Shown: positions 35,147 through 44,616 of the stretch, in pieces
Position numbering within the stretch: position 1 is the stretch's first letter
Layout: every line of letters begins with the position of its first letter
NCBI RefSeq assembly: GCF_023051145.1
Contig: NZ_JALKFS010000005.1
Location: 620,001 to 684,000 of the forward strand
DNA length: 64,000 nucleotides
Reading direction: 5' to 3'
From: Williamsia sp. DF01-3
Lineage (GTDB): Bacteria > Actinomycetota > Actinomycetes > Mycobacteriales > Mycobacteriaceae
Position numbers and translations under genes: made by a program
The notes under the pieces: model-generated
The model's input: only the letters and a program-made list of their open reading frames with translations
What the model was told of the DNA's origin: nothing
Databases searched by the model: none

Positions 35147-37279
35147 TCAGCAGAGACAGATCCCGGCCGACTGCAGCCACGCGGTGAAAGCCGCCTGATC
35201 AGGACTGGTGGTCACCCACCAGGTCACCGTCGAGTTGGCCTCGGAGTACACGAAGTACCCGGTGCCGCCGTTGTCCATCGCGGCGAAGTACGCATATGTG
35301 GTGCCGCCCTCGAAAGGCCGGGAGAACATCTCCGAGGAGTTGCCTTCGGAGTACTCCTTGTCGGCTATCGCCTTGATGTTCTTGTCGGACGACTCGATGA
35401 TGACGATGTTCTCGGCGCGTACCGCTCCGGTTCCGTCGGCCACGACGGCGGCCGCCGGCTCGCAGACGATCGCTGCCAACGCGTAGTCCGGCCGCGACTT
35501 CTCCCCGCATGTGGTGATGTCGACGAGATCGGTGTTCGCATCGGCCAGCGCCTGATCGTCGGTGTCGAGCGACGTTGCCGCAGTGGAGGTCTCGGTGGTC
35601 GGCTGGGTGCGCCGAGTGGTTGTTGTCGTTGTTGTCGTCGACGTCGTGGAGGACTGGCCCGGTTGTGCTTTCGGGTCGTCGTCGCCTCCCGAACTCGCCA
35701 GGGCCACACCGAGGATGACCACCACCAGGACAACAACCACGGCTGCGATGGCGGCGATGGCAATGTTCCGGTTGCGGTTGGGATTCGGCGGCGTGGCCGC
35801 CGTGGCCCCGCCGTACGGAGGCTGACCACCGCCGGATCCGTACAACGGACCCGAATTCTGCTGGCCGGCAGGACCGTACGGCGACCCCTGGCCGAACGAG
35901 GCCTGCCCGTATGCAGCTTCTTGGCCGTAGGTACCGGCCTGCCCGGCCGCGTAGGGGCCGGCTCCTGCACCGTCGTAGGGGTTCTGGGCGTAACCACCGG
36001 ATTGCGCGGCCGGGGCGCCCCACGACGGCGGCGGTTCGATTCCCGAGGGAATCGGTGCCTGTTGGGTGGGTGGGAACTCCGGGGTGGACGGGGTCGATGG
36101 GGGAGGCTCAGGTGATTTCGACAGGGGGACCGGGACAACGGGCGGTATCGGTGCGCCGGACGAAGCTGAAGCCGCTCCCTCTTGTTGTCCGACAACGGAT
36201 TCCAGGGCACCGAGGGCCACGACGGTCTTCGGGTTGTCGAGTGTGGCGACGGTGCCGAGCTCGCCGAGTCGTTGGTGCACCAGGGGCACCCGGGATGATC
36301 CGCCGGTGAGATAGATCCGGACGTCGCGGCCGGCTCCGGCCCGGGCCAGGGTGCGGGAGGTCAACTCCACCATGGCATCGACGTTCTGTGAGATGAGCTG
36401 TTCGAACTCGCCCCTGGTGAGTTCGAGGGTGGCGTCGTGGCCACCCGCGCTGATGTTGATGACGGCCCGAGGCGACTCCGAGAGCAATTCCTTGGCCCGT
36501 CGGATGTTGTCGTCGACCGCTCGCTTGGTGGACAGATTGGCACCCGTGCGCAGGTACTCCAGCAATTCGGGGTTCCGTGAGGTGAGTTGCTTGTCCACCC
36601 AACGCCGGATCATCGCATCGAGGTTCTTGCCACCCAGGCCGTTGTTGCCGTCGTGGGCAACGAGGTCGATGGGTCCGGCGCCGCCCGCGGCTCCCGCACC
36701 GAGCTTCACCACCGCCACATCGCATGTCCCGCCGCCGTAGTCGACGACCACAACCGTGGTCGAGCCTGCGTCGGCGGCATCGCCGATCGCACTGGTGTAG
36801 TGGGCGATGGCCGCGCGTGGCTCGGAGATCAGCGTGACCGCGGATCGATCGAAGCCGATCAATTCGGCAGCGCGGGTGAGGATGTCGATCTCCTCGGGTG
36901 ACCACGCCACGGGGTGGGTGAGGATCAACCGCGCCGGCCTGGTGCCACCGCGCCTCTCCGACGCACGTGTCAGGGCCGAATTGAGCACGGCGGCAATGAG
37001 ATTCTCCAACGGAAGATCCAGATTGCCGACCGGAACGGTTCCGGCGTTGATGTGCCGCTTGGGATGGGTGATGAAAGCGGCCGGGTTGTTGCCGGCCTGA
37101 TTGACCGCGGCCTCGCCGACCACGATGTTGCGGTAGGAGTCTGCGTAGACCGACGACGACATGATGTCGCTGTTGTGCGAGAGCGGCACCACCTGCGGCG
37201 CGCCGTGCCCGGGTTCGTAGGCGGCCGCCGCTGTGTTGGACGTGCCGAAGTCGATTGCCAGCCACCATTGGTTCGACAT
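35147..37279 (-). CDS. membrane-anchored Hsp70-family protein
   Basis: 710 aa. An N-terminal actin-like ATPase of Hsp70 type (residues 1 to about 350) shows IDFGTSNTAAA, VVDYGGGTCDVAVV and LTGGSSRVPLV. Instead of a normal substrate-binding domain there is a Pro/Gly/Gln/Tyr-rich linker, one transmembrane helix (IAIAAIAAVVVVLVVVILGVAL) near residue 530, and a Thr-rich stalk with an extracytoplasmic domain ending in Cys-x-Cys. This resembles mycobacterial envelope-linked Hsp70-like proteins; a role in sensing or envelope assembly is inference. Confidence 0.82.
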   Translation of the reverse strand: MSNQWWLAIDFGTSNTAAAAYEPGHGAPQVVPLSHNSDIMSSSVYADSYRNIVVGEAAVNQAGNNPAAFITHPKRHINAGTVPVGNLDLPLENLIAAVLNSALTRASERRGGTRPARLILTHPVAWSPEEIDILTRAAELIGFDRSAVTLISEPRAAIAHYTSAIGDAADAGSTTVVVVDYGGGTCDVAVVKLGAGAAGGAGPIDLVAHDGNNGLGGKNLDAMIRRWVDKQLTSRNPELLEYLRTGANLSTKRAVDDNIRRAKELLSESPRAVINISAGGHDATLELTRGEFEQLISQNVDAMVELTSRTLARAGAGRDVRIYLTGGSSRVPLVHQRLGELGTVATLDNPKTVVALGALESVVGQQEGAASASSGAPIPPVVPVPLSKSPEPPPSTPSTPEFPPTQQAPIPSGIEPPPSWGAPAAQSGGYAQNPYDGAGAGPYAAGQAGTYGQEAAYGQASFGQGSPYGPAGQQNSGPLYGSGGGQPPYGGATAATPPNPNRNRNIAIAAIAAVVVVLVVVILGVALASSGGDDDPKAQPGQSSTTSTTTTTTTTRRTQPTTETSTAATSLDTDDQALADANTDLVDITTCGEKSRPDYALAAIVCEPAAAVVADGTGAVRAENIVIIESSDKNIKAIADKEYSEGNSSEMFSRPFEGGTTYAYFAAMDNGGTGYFVYSEANSTVTWWVTTSPDQAAFTAWLQSAGICLC

Positions 37280-37447
37280 CGGTGATGGGTCCTTCCGGTT
37301 TCAGAATTCAGTGTGGGGAGTGACGATTGGGACAGCGGACTCGGCCACCGTCAACCTAGTTGATCACCGGGCTGACGGCGGCCGATTGTCCTGCTGTCGA
37401 ATGACCGACGAATGCGGTCCGGGTTGAGGCGGGGCGTTGGGTGCTCG

Positions 37448-37828
37448 TCAGAGCACCGTGAACCCGTCGGGGATACCGTTTTGATCAGAGTCGGTGACCG
37501 ACAGGTCGTGCACACCGTCTTGGTCCAGGTCGGCGAAGACGGTGTCCGCCGTCCCGTCCTGGTCGAGGTCGGACAGGCTCGTCTCGCTGAACCCGTCACC
37601 GTCGGTGTCGTACGCGATGGTCTCGGCCTCCCCGTCCTCGGTGAAGTCCTGGACGATCGTGTCGCCTACGTTGTCGCCGTCGGTGTCGAGCAGCGCGGAC
37701 TCGGAGTAGCCGTTTCCGTCGAAGTCGGCTGTTTCGACGACGTAGGGCGGTTCGACGACGTCGGAGTGCCCGCTGTGCTCGGCCGGGGGATCCTTCGGGG
37801 ACGGCTCGGGGTGGACCGAATCAGACAT
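37448..37828 (-). CDS. Asp-rich calcium-binding-like repeat protein
   Basis: 126 aa, very acidic. Tandem repeats of about 12 residues with DxDGDG/DxDQDG loops (DTDGDNVGDT, DTDGDGFSET, DLDQDGTADT, DLDQDGVHDL) resemble thrombospondin type-3/EF-hand-like Ca2+ loops. No signal peptide. A paralogue lies 30 bp upstream on the same strand, and a looser relative at 45179-45496. Function unknown. Confidence 0.75.
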   Translation of the reverse strand: MSDSVHPEPSPKDPPAEHSGHSDVVEPPYVVETADFDGNGYSESALLDTDGDNVGDTIVQDFTEDGEAETIAYDTDGDGFSETSLSDLDQDGTADTVFADLDQDGVHDLSVTDSDQNGIPDGFTVL

Positions 37829-37858
37829 GGTTCACAACTCCTGTGATCGTTCGTGGAT

Positions 37859-38263
37859 CTAAAGAGCGCTGGTGTCAGGCGTCTCGACGGTGGAGGGGTC
37901 CACCTCGGTCCACTCGTCGGTGGTGATGTCGTGGGTGTAGACGGCGTCCACCTCACCGTCCTGGTTCTCGTCGACAAAGGCCACGTCGTGGACACCGTCG
38001 ACGTCCTCGTCGAGGAAGACCGTGTCGACCTCGCCATCCTCGTCGGTGTCGGAGACTGCGGTCTCGTGGTGCTTGTCGCCGTCGGTGTCGAAGGCGATGG
38101 TCTCCGGCTCGCCGTTCTGGTCGTAATCCTGGATGAGTGCGTCGCCGGAACCGTCGGCGTCTACATCGACCAGGGCGGACTCGACCACTCCGTCGCCGTC
38201 GATGTCGAAGACCTCGAGGACGGTGGCGTCTTCGGCGATTTCGGGGATGCTGTTGTCGGACAT
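37859..38263 (-). CDS. Asp-rich calcium-binding-like repeat protein, paralogue
   Basis: 134 aa, same repeat type as its neighbour (FDIDGDGVVESALVD, DTDGDKHHET, DTDEDGEVDT, DEDVDGVHDV, DENQDGEVDA). AAGGAG-like site before the start. Probably arose by tandem duplication and is cotranscribed with 37448-37828. The 146-bp gap to 38410 has no gene. Confidence 0.75.
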   Translation of the reverse strand: MSDNSIPEIAEDATVLEVFDIDGDGVVESALVDVDADGSGDALIQDYDQNGEPETIAFDTDGDKHHETAVSDTDEDGEVDTVFLDEDVDGVHDVAFVDENQDGEVDAVYTHDITTDEWTEVDPSTVETPDTSAL

Positions 38264-38409
38264 CGGGTTCTCCTTGTGTGCGGGGTGGGCGCAGGCCGTG
38301 GTGGCTTTGCTGTGTTGTGAATAGGAGAAACCCGGTGGCGTGAATGTTCCGGTTGTTCGGAGAAAATCTCAGGAAGATTTTGCTGCCCGGTGGATCGAGT
38401 CGCGAGAAC

Positions 38410-39146
38410 TCAGTGCGGACCGCGCGAGAGGGCGAGGTCGGCGGCCGCCTCGATGCCATCTTTCCAGGGCTCGCCGTGTCCTGGCAGCACCACCGATGCG
38501 TGCGTATCGGCGAGTCTTTTGACCGAACCCAGGGCGCGACCACTGTCTGCCGTCGCGGCACCGGCAACGATCTGTGGTCCGGTCTGGGCGGTGTACGGAT
38601 CGAGCGTGACGAGCGCGTCGCCGGCGATCAGGGCATCGCGGTCGGGGAAGTGCAGAGCGATGTGACCGACGGTGTGGCCCGGCGTCGGGATGACCACCGG
38701 AGCCCCGGGTAGCACCTGGTCGGTGGTGATCGCAGTCGGATTCAGTACTCCCCGAACCATCAGTGCCCCGGCCATGGTCATCCGCCCGAGCGGGGGATGG
38801 ATGCCGGATACCGAAGCGGGTAGAGCAGCCGCGTCTTCTCGTGCTGGTAGCGGTAGGGATGCCGGGCGAGCCGTTCGTCGTCGGTGTGCACCCACACCGG
38901 CACATTCCATTCCTTCTGCGCCCGACGTGCGGTGCCCACGTGGTCGAAATGCGCATGGGTGAGCACAATTCCCTCGACCGAGTCGGGCGTGCGGCCCAGT
39001 TCGTCGAGGGCTGAGATCAGGTGCGGCCACACCCGGGGCAACCCGGAATCCACGATCAGCACCCGATCGTCGTACTCCACGAGGTACAGATTCGTGGAGG
39101 CGTAGGTCAACATGTGGATGCCCGGGGCGACATCTTTGCTCAGCAC
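38410..39146 (-). pseudogene. metallo-beta-lactamase-fold hydrolase with one frameshift
   Basis: From 39146: MLSKDVAPGIHMLTYASTN, then the zinc motif THAHFDH (HxHxDH) near residue 62. The frame breaks at a G5/C5 run (38792-38796). The rest is in another frame: PTPGHTVGHIALHFP, IAGDALVT and LPGHGEPW, all MBL zinc-site motifs, ending at 38410. One extra base gives a normal 245-aa protein. Since every motif survives, a homopolymer sequencing error is quite likely. Glyoxalase-II-like; substrate unknown. Confidence 0.75.
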
Positions 39147-39461
39147 AGTGCTGCTCCGATCAGAAGTGGTTCTTCAGGGCGTCTCGCGCACGGTCGAGCA
39201 TCGAGGCGAACGAACACCCGACAGGGAATCGATTGCCTCGTGGCCGTTTCCGATGTTCGAGGTCATGGTTCGGGCATCTCCTGCCGATGTGGGTCGGGCG
39301 GCTGTCGACGGGTTACCCGACCTGCCCAGCCCCAAACCGCGCGGGTCCGGCGAAGGCCTCTGTCCATCGGCTGCACCGAGGTCATCAGAGTTCACGTTTT
39401 GTTGAGTCCGCGTTCGATCGGCGGATGCATCAAGCTCTTCTGCTCGCGACACAGTCCGAGG
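39147..39461. other. 315-bp gap without a convincing gene
   Basis: Minus-strand frames at about 39178-39260 end in FASMLDRARDALKNHF-stop, which looks coding but has no credible start; it may be the tail of a lost gene. Nothing else recognised. Confidence 0.3.
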
Positions 39462-40565
39462 ATGCGAGTGGTGCAGGTCGCGAACTTCTACGGCCCCCGG
39501 TCCGGGGGCCTTCGGACTGCGGTGGATCAGCTCGGGGCCGGGTACTGCGCGGCAGGGCACGACGTGACGCTGATCGTTCCGGGACCACTGCACACCGAGG
39601 AGAAGTTGGCGACCGGAGTCGTGCGGATCACCGTCCCAGCTCCCAGGGTTGCGTTCACCGGGGGATATCGGGTGGCGCGGATGCGGCCCGTGGTCGATGT
39701 TGCCGCCGCCATGCGACCCGACGCCATCGAGGTGTCCGACCGGTTGACGCTGCGTGGGCTCGGGCAATGGGCTCGGCGCCGAGATGTCGCCAGCGCGATG
39801 ATCTCCCACGAACGCCTCGACCGCATGCTCGGTCAGGTGATGCCTGCGCAGGCCGCGCGGAGGCTGGCCGACGTGGCAAACCGCCGCACCGCGCAGTCGT
39901 ACGACACGGTGGTGTGCACCACCGAGTTCGCCCGCGAAGAGTTCGACCGGATCGGCGCGAGCAATGTCAGGCGAGTGCCGCTCGGCGTGGATCTGCGGAC
40001 CTTTCATCCCAATCGGCGTGACGCCGGGACTCGCGCTCGGTGGGCGAGGACGGATCAGCCGCTCTTGGTCCACTGCGGCCGATTGTCGGTCGAGAAGCAC
40101 GTGGACGGGAGCATCGACGCGCTTGCCGTGTTGCGCGACAACGGAGTCGACGCCCGGTTGGTGATAGCGGGGGACGGGCCGATGCGAGGTCGGCTCGAAC
40201 GCCGCGCCGCCGGTCTGCCCGTCGAGTTCACGGGGTTCATCACCGACCAGCTGGCCCTCGCCCGGCTGCTGGCGTCCGCGGATGTGGCACTGGCCCCGGG
40301 ACCGCACGAGACCTTCGGATTGTCGGCGCTCGAATCCCTTGCCTCGGGGACACCGGCAGTCGTCTCCGCCACGTCGGCCCTCGCCGAGGTCCTCGACCGA
40401 GAGTGCGGATTCGTGGCAGAGAACTCGCCCGAGGGTTTCGCCGACGGCATCGGTGATGTGTTGTCCCGGCCCGAGGTCCCCCGCCGAGAGGCCGCCCGGC
40501 GGCGTGCCGAAGACTTCGGGTGGCCGCGGGCGGTCCGCGAGATGCTTGCGGCGCTGGCGGCGTGA
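39462..40565 (+). CDS. GT4 glycosyltransferase, mannosyltransferase-like
   Basis: 367 aa from ATG 39462. A GT-B fold: N-terminal NFYGPRSGGLRTAVDQL; C-terminal VHCGRLSVEKHVDGSIDAL, VIAGDGPM and the E-x7-E element PHETFGLSALESLASGTP. These match GDP-mannose-dependent alpha-mannosyltransferases such as PimB'/MgtA of Corynebacteriales, which build phosphatidylinositol mannosides or glucuronyl-lipid lipomannans. Which of these it does is not decidable here. Monocistronic by position. Confidence 0.82.
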   Translation: MRVVQVANFYGPRSGGLRTAVDQLGAGYCAAGHDVTLIVPGPLHTEEKLATGVVRITVPAPRVAFTGGYRVARMRPVVDVAAAMRPDAIEVSDRLTLRGLGQWARRRDVASAMISHERLDRMLGQVMPAQAARRLADVANRRTAQSYDTVVCTTEFAREEFDRIGASNVRRVPLGVDLRTFHPNRRDAGTRARWARTDQPLLVHCGRLSVEKHVDGSIDALAVLRDNGVDARLVIAGDGPMRGRLERRAAGLPVEFTGFITDQLALARLLASADVALAPGPHETFGLSALESLASGTPAVVSATSALAEVLDRECGFVAENSPEGFADGIGDVLSRPEVPRREAARRRAEDFGWPRAVREMLAALAA

Positions 40566-40643
40566 CCGGGCGCTGACGGCGACGGTCGTCGCCGGTACGC
40601 AAACTCTCACGCGCGGTCCAGCGTAGTCCGTCTGAAGGGCCGA

Positions 40644-42080
40644 TCAGATCGCGCGACGCATCATCGAGTAGGTGCGCAAGAGCACGGCCACCGCCTGCTC
40701 CTCGGCCGCGGACCCGCCCATGAGGCCCGCCTCGTGGACCTTGCGAAGGCGTCGATCCAGCTCGCCCGCAACGGTATTGCGATCAGCGGTGGGTGGCAGA
40801 CCGATACGCCCCGCGATACCCGAGCCGATCAGGATCTGCCGTAACTCGCCGACCCAGGGTGACTCAGGGTCCGATCGGGTCAGGGCGTGCATCGCCTTGA
40901 ACTCGGCCATGGTGTGTGCCTGGGGGGTCTGTCGAACCTGACGCAGGTACGACCGGATCTGCCCGCCTGCAGGATGCGTCAACGCCAGATGCTCGATCTC
41001 GGTGCACGCCCGCACAGCTCGCGTGATGAGCACCGACCGGGTGAGATCGAGTTCGATGTTCGCCCGGAGCTCGTCGACGCCCGAACGCTGCTGCAGCCAT
41101 GAGTTGACCGCGTGGGCGCCGCGCGGGGCGAGTTTTCTGGCGTGCCGTAAGCCGTACTCACCCAGCAGGTCCAGCAGTCTGTCGCGTTCGGTGTCGGTGC
41201 CGATGGAGGGGGTCTCTGCTTCCAGCCAGAGCTCGAGCGCCGTGTCGGAGAGCCCGGCCAGTGCCGCCAGCGCGTCGGCATCGGCTTCGGTGAATTGGCC
41301 GGTCTGCGCCGTCTGCGCCAACAGTCCGGCGACGGGCTGCACCGTCAGCAGGCTCGCCGACATCGATTCGGCGATCACGGCGGACTGTGCTCGTGCCGCG
41401 TCGATGGGATCGACGTCGCCGAATGCGCCCTCGCCCAGGGTGTCCGCCTTGGCCAGGGCCCCGATCGTGTTGACCGCCGAGAAACCCAGCTCGCGCAAAA
41501 ACTGCACTTCGTCGGCGCGCGGCGTCGCGTCGAACAGGAAGATCGCCGCGTCGGCGTTCACCGACGCGTCGCGGGTCTGCCCGAACCCGTCGATCAGTGC
41601 GCGGCGGGTGGCGTGCTCGTTGCCGGTGGTGATGGTCGCCAGTCCGGGGGTGTCGATCAGCACCATGTTGCGCAGCAGTCGGCTCGGCAGGAACCGGTCG
41701 AGATAGGCGACCTCATCTGTCGGACAACCCAATTCGGTGGGTCTGCCGTCGACCAGCCGGACGGTGTGCCGGGCGCCGCCGACCTTCACCGCCTCGGCGC
41801 GCGCCGGCGCACCGTCCTGGTACACCGCAACGACCTTGGTGCACTCGGTGGCCGCGGTGTCGGCCACCAGGTCGCCGATCAGGGCATTGACGAGTGTGGA
41901 CTTGCCGGCCTTCACCCGCCCGGCGACCACCACACGCGGAGGCGCCCAGAGGGTGTCGCGGATCTGTGCGGTGCTGCGAGCCAGAGGACGGTCGATACGC
42001 GCGATCTCTGCCAGTGCCGCTGTGAGCTGATCACGGAGAGCATGCGGCCGGGTCCGTCGCCCTTCGTGGGGCCGGCTCAC
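40644..42080 (-). CDS. dynamin-like GTPase, IniC type
   Basis: 478 aa. Dynamin GTPase domain: P-loop GRVKAGKSTLVNAL near residue 55, switch T in ATECTKVV, and G3 DTPGLATIT. The C-terminal half is helical. In mycobacteria IniA and IniC are bacterial dynamin-like proteins induced by cell-wall inhibitors and involved in membrane remodelling. Its start overlaps the stop of the IniA-like gene by 4 bp, so the pair is translationally coupled. Confidence 0.85.
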   Translation of the reverse strand: MSRPHEGRRTRPHALRDQLTAALAEIARIDRPLARSTAQIRDTLWAPPRVVVAGRVKAGKSTLVNALIGDLVADTAATECTKVVAVYQDGAPARAEAVKVGGARHTVRLVDGRPTELGCPTDEVAYLDRFLPSRLLRNMVLIDTPGLATITTGNEHATRRALIDGFGQTRDASVNADAAIFLFDATPRADEVQFLRELGFSAVNTIGALAKADTLGEGAFGDVDPIDAARAQSAVIAESMSASLLTVQPVAGLLAQTAQTGQFTEADADALAALAGLSDTALELWLEAETPSIGTDTERDRLLDLLGEYGLRHARKLAPRGAHAVNSWLQQRSGVDELRANIELDLTRSVLITRAVRACTEIEHLALTHPAGGQIRSYLRQVRQTPQAHTMAEFKAMHALTRSDPESPWVGELRQILIGSGIAGRIGLPPTADRNTVAGELDRRLRKVHEAGLMGGSAAEEQAVAVLLRTYSMMRRAI

Positions 42081-43999
42081 GGGGTGTCACCGATGGAGGC
42101 CGACTCTGTGCCGAGCACCGGGTCCTTCCCGAGAGCCACATGCTCGCCGAGGTCCACTTCGCTGCGTCGGGCATCGGCTTTGAGCCCGGTGATGGCGGCG
42201 TCCAATTGTTCGATGAGAGAGACGATCTCGGTGAGACGACGGGTCAGGCCGCGCACCCTCTTGTCGCGGGTTGCCTTGTCTTCCTTTGCCGCTTCGGCCC
42301 CGGCGTTGATCTGCTCGGTGATCTCATCGGTCTGGGCACGCAGGTGACGGCGGTAGGCCACCACGATCTCCGGGCGCGCGGTCGCGACGGTTCGGTCGAT
42401 CACACGCAGAGTCGATTTGTTGGCGAGCGACAGTGTTTCGCGCAGCCAGGTGATGAGGTGCTGGCGTCCGTTGCGCATGGCGCGGTAGCCCAGGTTCACC
42501 GACAACCAGACACCTCCGGCCACGAGCCCGATCGGCAGCACGGCCGCCATCGCGAGGCTGCCGAAGATCGCGCCGCCGACCATTCCGCCGGTCAGCAGAT
42601 TGGCCCCCATGAAGCCCATCATCATGGCGCTGGGATCCACGACGTCTTTCCACTTCCGTTGCACCTCTGGGGAATTGATGTCCTCGGCGACCAGCGCGCT
42701 CGCAACGGTGTCCATGATGTCCTCCCAGTGCTCGTCGTTGCCGAACAGCCGGGAGACGATGTCGTGTAGCGAGGTCGCGAAGGTGTCGAATGCCCGCGCC
42801 GACGCGGCTTGCAGGTCGGACATGATGGCGGCGGTGAACACCTGTGGTTGCTTGCGCAGGATGCGCCACCCCTCGCCGTTGATCCGTGCGCTCCAGTCCT
42901 CCTTGATCTTGTTGAAATCGGCGTCGAGTACGGCCACAGCCCGCTGACGCGCGAGGGTGATGTCGCGGGAGAGGTGCTGGTCCCACTCGGTGCCGTGCTC
43001 GCGAAGCGCCTTGAGCTGGGCCTTCTTCTCATTCAGGTCGTCGAGTGCGGTCGAATTGCCCTGCACCACAGCGATCTCGGTGTCGAGGCGGGTCTTCATC
43101 CGATGCATGCCGCTCAGGCAGACCTGCAGTCCGTCGAGTTGCGGCGCGATCTCGGCATTGTCCAGCAAGCCGGTGATGGCGTCCCGCAGCGCGGGTATGC
43201 CCGAGGCCGTGAGGATCTCCCCGCGGGTGCCCGCAGATTCGGTCAACGCAGCGAGCGCGCGCACCCCGGACACCCCGATCACCTGGACATCGCGACCGAG
43301 TTTGCTGCGGACTATCGCCCTGTTCTCCTCGGCGATGGTTCGCCAGTTGCGGCGGTTCTTGTCGATTTTCGTCATCGCCACCACGACCGAACCGGAGGTC
43401 TCGGTCGCGGTTCTGAGGAACTCGATCTCCGGTGCCGTCAGGGGAGCGGCGCTGTCACACACCATCACGATCGCCCCGGCACGGCGCGCGGCGGTCAGTG
43501 CCAGGCGCGCGTGCCGTGGGTCCAGCCCGCCGGCGCCGGGTGTGTCCACCAGGGTGAGACCGGGAAGGTGCAACGGGTCGACGGCAACCAAAGCTTCGGT
43601 GGGCAACGCCTCGATCGTGGGGTCGAGCACGTGGCGGCCACCCATCGTCACCCACTCCGCGAGCTGGTCGACCGGGATCACCTGGTCGGAATCGCCGTAG
43701 ACCAGGCGGGCGGTGCCGGCCGCAAGTGTGTCGTCAGGTGGCGAGAACCACACGCTCGCGCTGGTGGTGATGTCGACACCGACGGGTGCGAGGTCGGCCC
43801 GGCCGATGAGCGAGTTCACCAGGGTGCTCTTGCCCCGCTTCACCTCACCGACGAAGACCACCGCAGCCGCCGAGTCCGCGGCGTGGAAGCGGGCCTGTGC
43901 CAACTCGGCGGCCTTCGTCTGTCCGTACTTGCGCAGCGTCTCGGTCGCAGCGGCCAGGGCTTCGGCCGCGTGGGCGGTGGCACCTGCGTTCACGGTCAC
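42077..43999 (-). CDS. dynamin-like GTPase, IniA type
   Basis: 640 aa from GTG 43999 (GGAG upstream). P-loop GEVKRGKSTLVNSL near residue 52, G2 ITTSASVW, G3 DTPGAGGLD and G4 TKID. The C-terminal half has a hydrophobic hairpin (GANLLTGGMVGGAIFGSLAM, VLPIGLVAGGVW) that would insert in the membrane, flanked by long helices. Upstream member of the IniA-IniC pair; both are expected to work at the inner membrane. Confidence 0.87.
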   Translation of the reverse strand: MTVNAGATAHAAEALAAATETLRKYGQTKAAELAQARFHAADSAAAVVFVGEVKRGKSTLVNSLIGRADLAPVGVDITTSASVWFSPPDDTLAAGTARLVYGDSDQVIPVDQLAEWVTMGGRHVLDPTIEALPTEALVAVDPLHLPGLTLVDTPGAGGLDPRHARLALTAARRAGAIVMVCDSAAPLTAPEIEFLRTATETSGSVVVAMTKIDKNRRNWRTIAEENRAIVRSKLGRDVQVIGVSGVRALAALTESAGTRGEILTASGIPALRDAITGLLDNAEIAPQLDGLQVCLSGMHRMKTRLDTEIAVVQGNSTALDDLNEKKAQLKALREHGTEWDQHLSRDITLARQRAVAVLDADFNKIKEDWSARINGEGWRILRKQPQVFTAAIMSDLQAASARAFDTFATSLHDIVSRLFGNDEHWEDIMDTVASALVAEDINSPEVQRKWKDVVDPSAMMMGFMGANLLTGGMVGGAIFGSLAMAAVLPIGLVAGGVWLSVNLGYRAMRNGRQHLITWLRETLSLANKSTLRVIDRTVATARPEIVVAYRRHLRAQTDEITEQINAGAEAAKEDKATRDKRVRGLTRRLTEIVSLIEQLDAAITGLKADARRSEVDLGEHVALGKDPVLGTESASIGDTP

Positions 44000-44100
44000 T
44001 CCAGATTCGATCGAGTAAAAGGGTCAGTCGATGGATCGGTTTCGCTGCCGATAACTCTGCCGTATCCCGGGGTGTCTGCGACATTTATCAAGTGACCGAC

Positions 44101-44616
44101 ATGAGCGAGCGTGACCTGGTACTACGCAGTCAAGAAGGCGACCAGGCGGCTTTCGGTGAACTCGTCACCCGCAACCGCGACCAGATCTGGGCCGTCTGCC
44201 TACGGATCACCGCCAACCGACACGACGCCGAGGACGCCCTGCAGGACGCGCTGATCGCTGCCTGGCAGAACATCGGCAAGTTCCGCGGCGACTCGAAGTT
44301 CACCAGCTGGATGTACCGGATCGCCGCGAACGCCGCGCTCGCGGTGATCCGCAAGCGTCTCGACACCTCCGCAGACGGTCCACCGGAGTTCGAGTCGCCT
44401 GCGCCCCGGATCGATGCCCAGGTGACCGACGTCGACCGGGTCCGCACCGCGCTGGCCGCGTTGCCGCTGGAGTTCCGCGAGGCAATCGTGTTGCGCGAGT
44501 TCGGCGATCTCTCATATCAGGAAATAGCCGACCAGCAGGGGGTGGGCGTGCAGACTGTGAAGAGCCGGATCAACCGGGCTCGCGCCAAACTGCTGGAGAT
44601 TCTGCAAGATGCCTGA
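44101..44616 (+). CDS. ECF-type RNA polymerase sigma factor
   Basis: 171 aa from ATG 44101. Region 2 (AFGELVTRNRDQIWAVCLRI ... DAEDALQDALIAAWQNIGKFRGDSKFTSWMYRIAANAAL is split here as separate motifs) and region 4 (LPLEFREAIVLREFGDLSY, QEIADQQGVGVQTVKSRI) are both complete. No anti-sigma gene is adjacent. Instead the stop overlaps by 8 bp a SnoaL-like gene, recalling ECF41-type factors in which a SnoaL domain is fused to the C-terminus and tunes activity. It diverges from the dynamin pair. Confidence 0.9.
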   Translation: MSERDLVLRSQEGDQAAFGELVTRNRDQIWAVCLRITANRHDAEDALQDALIAAWQNIGKFRGDSKFTSWMYRIAANAALAVIRKRLDTSADGPPEFESPAPRIDAQVTDVDRVRTALAALPLEFREAIVLREFGDLSYQEIADQQGVGVQTVKSRINRARAKLLEILQDA

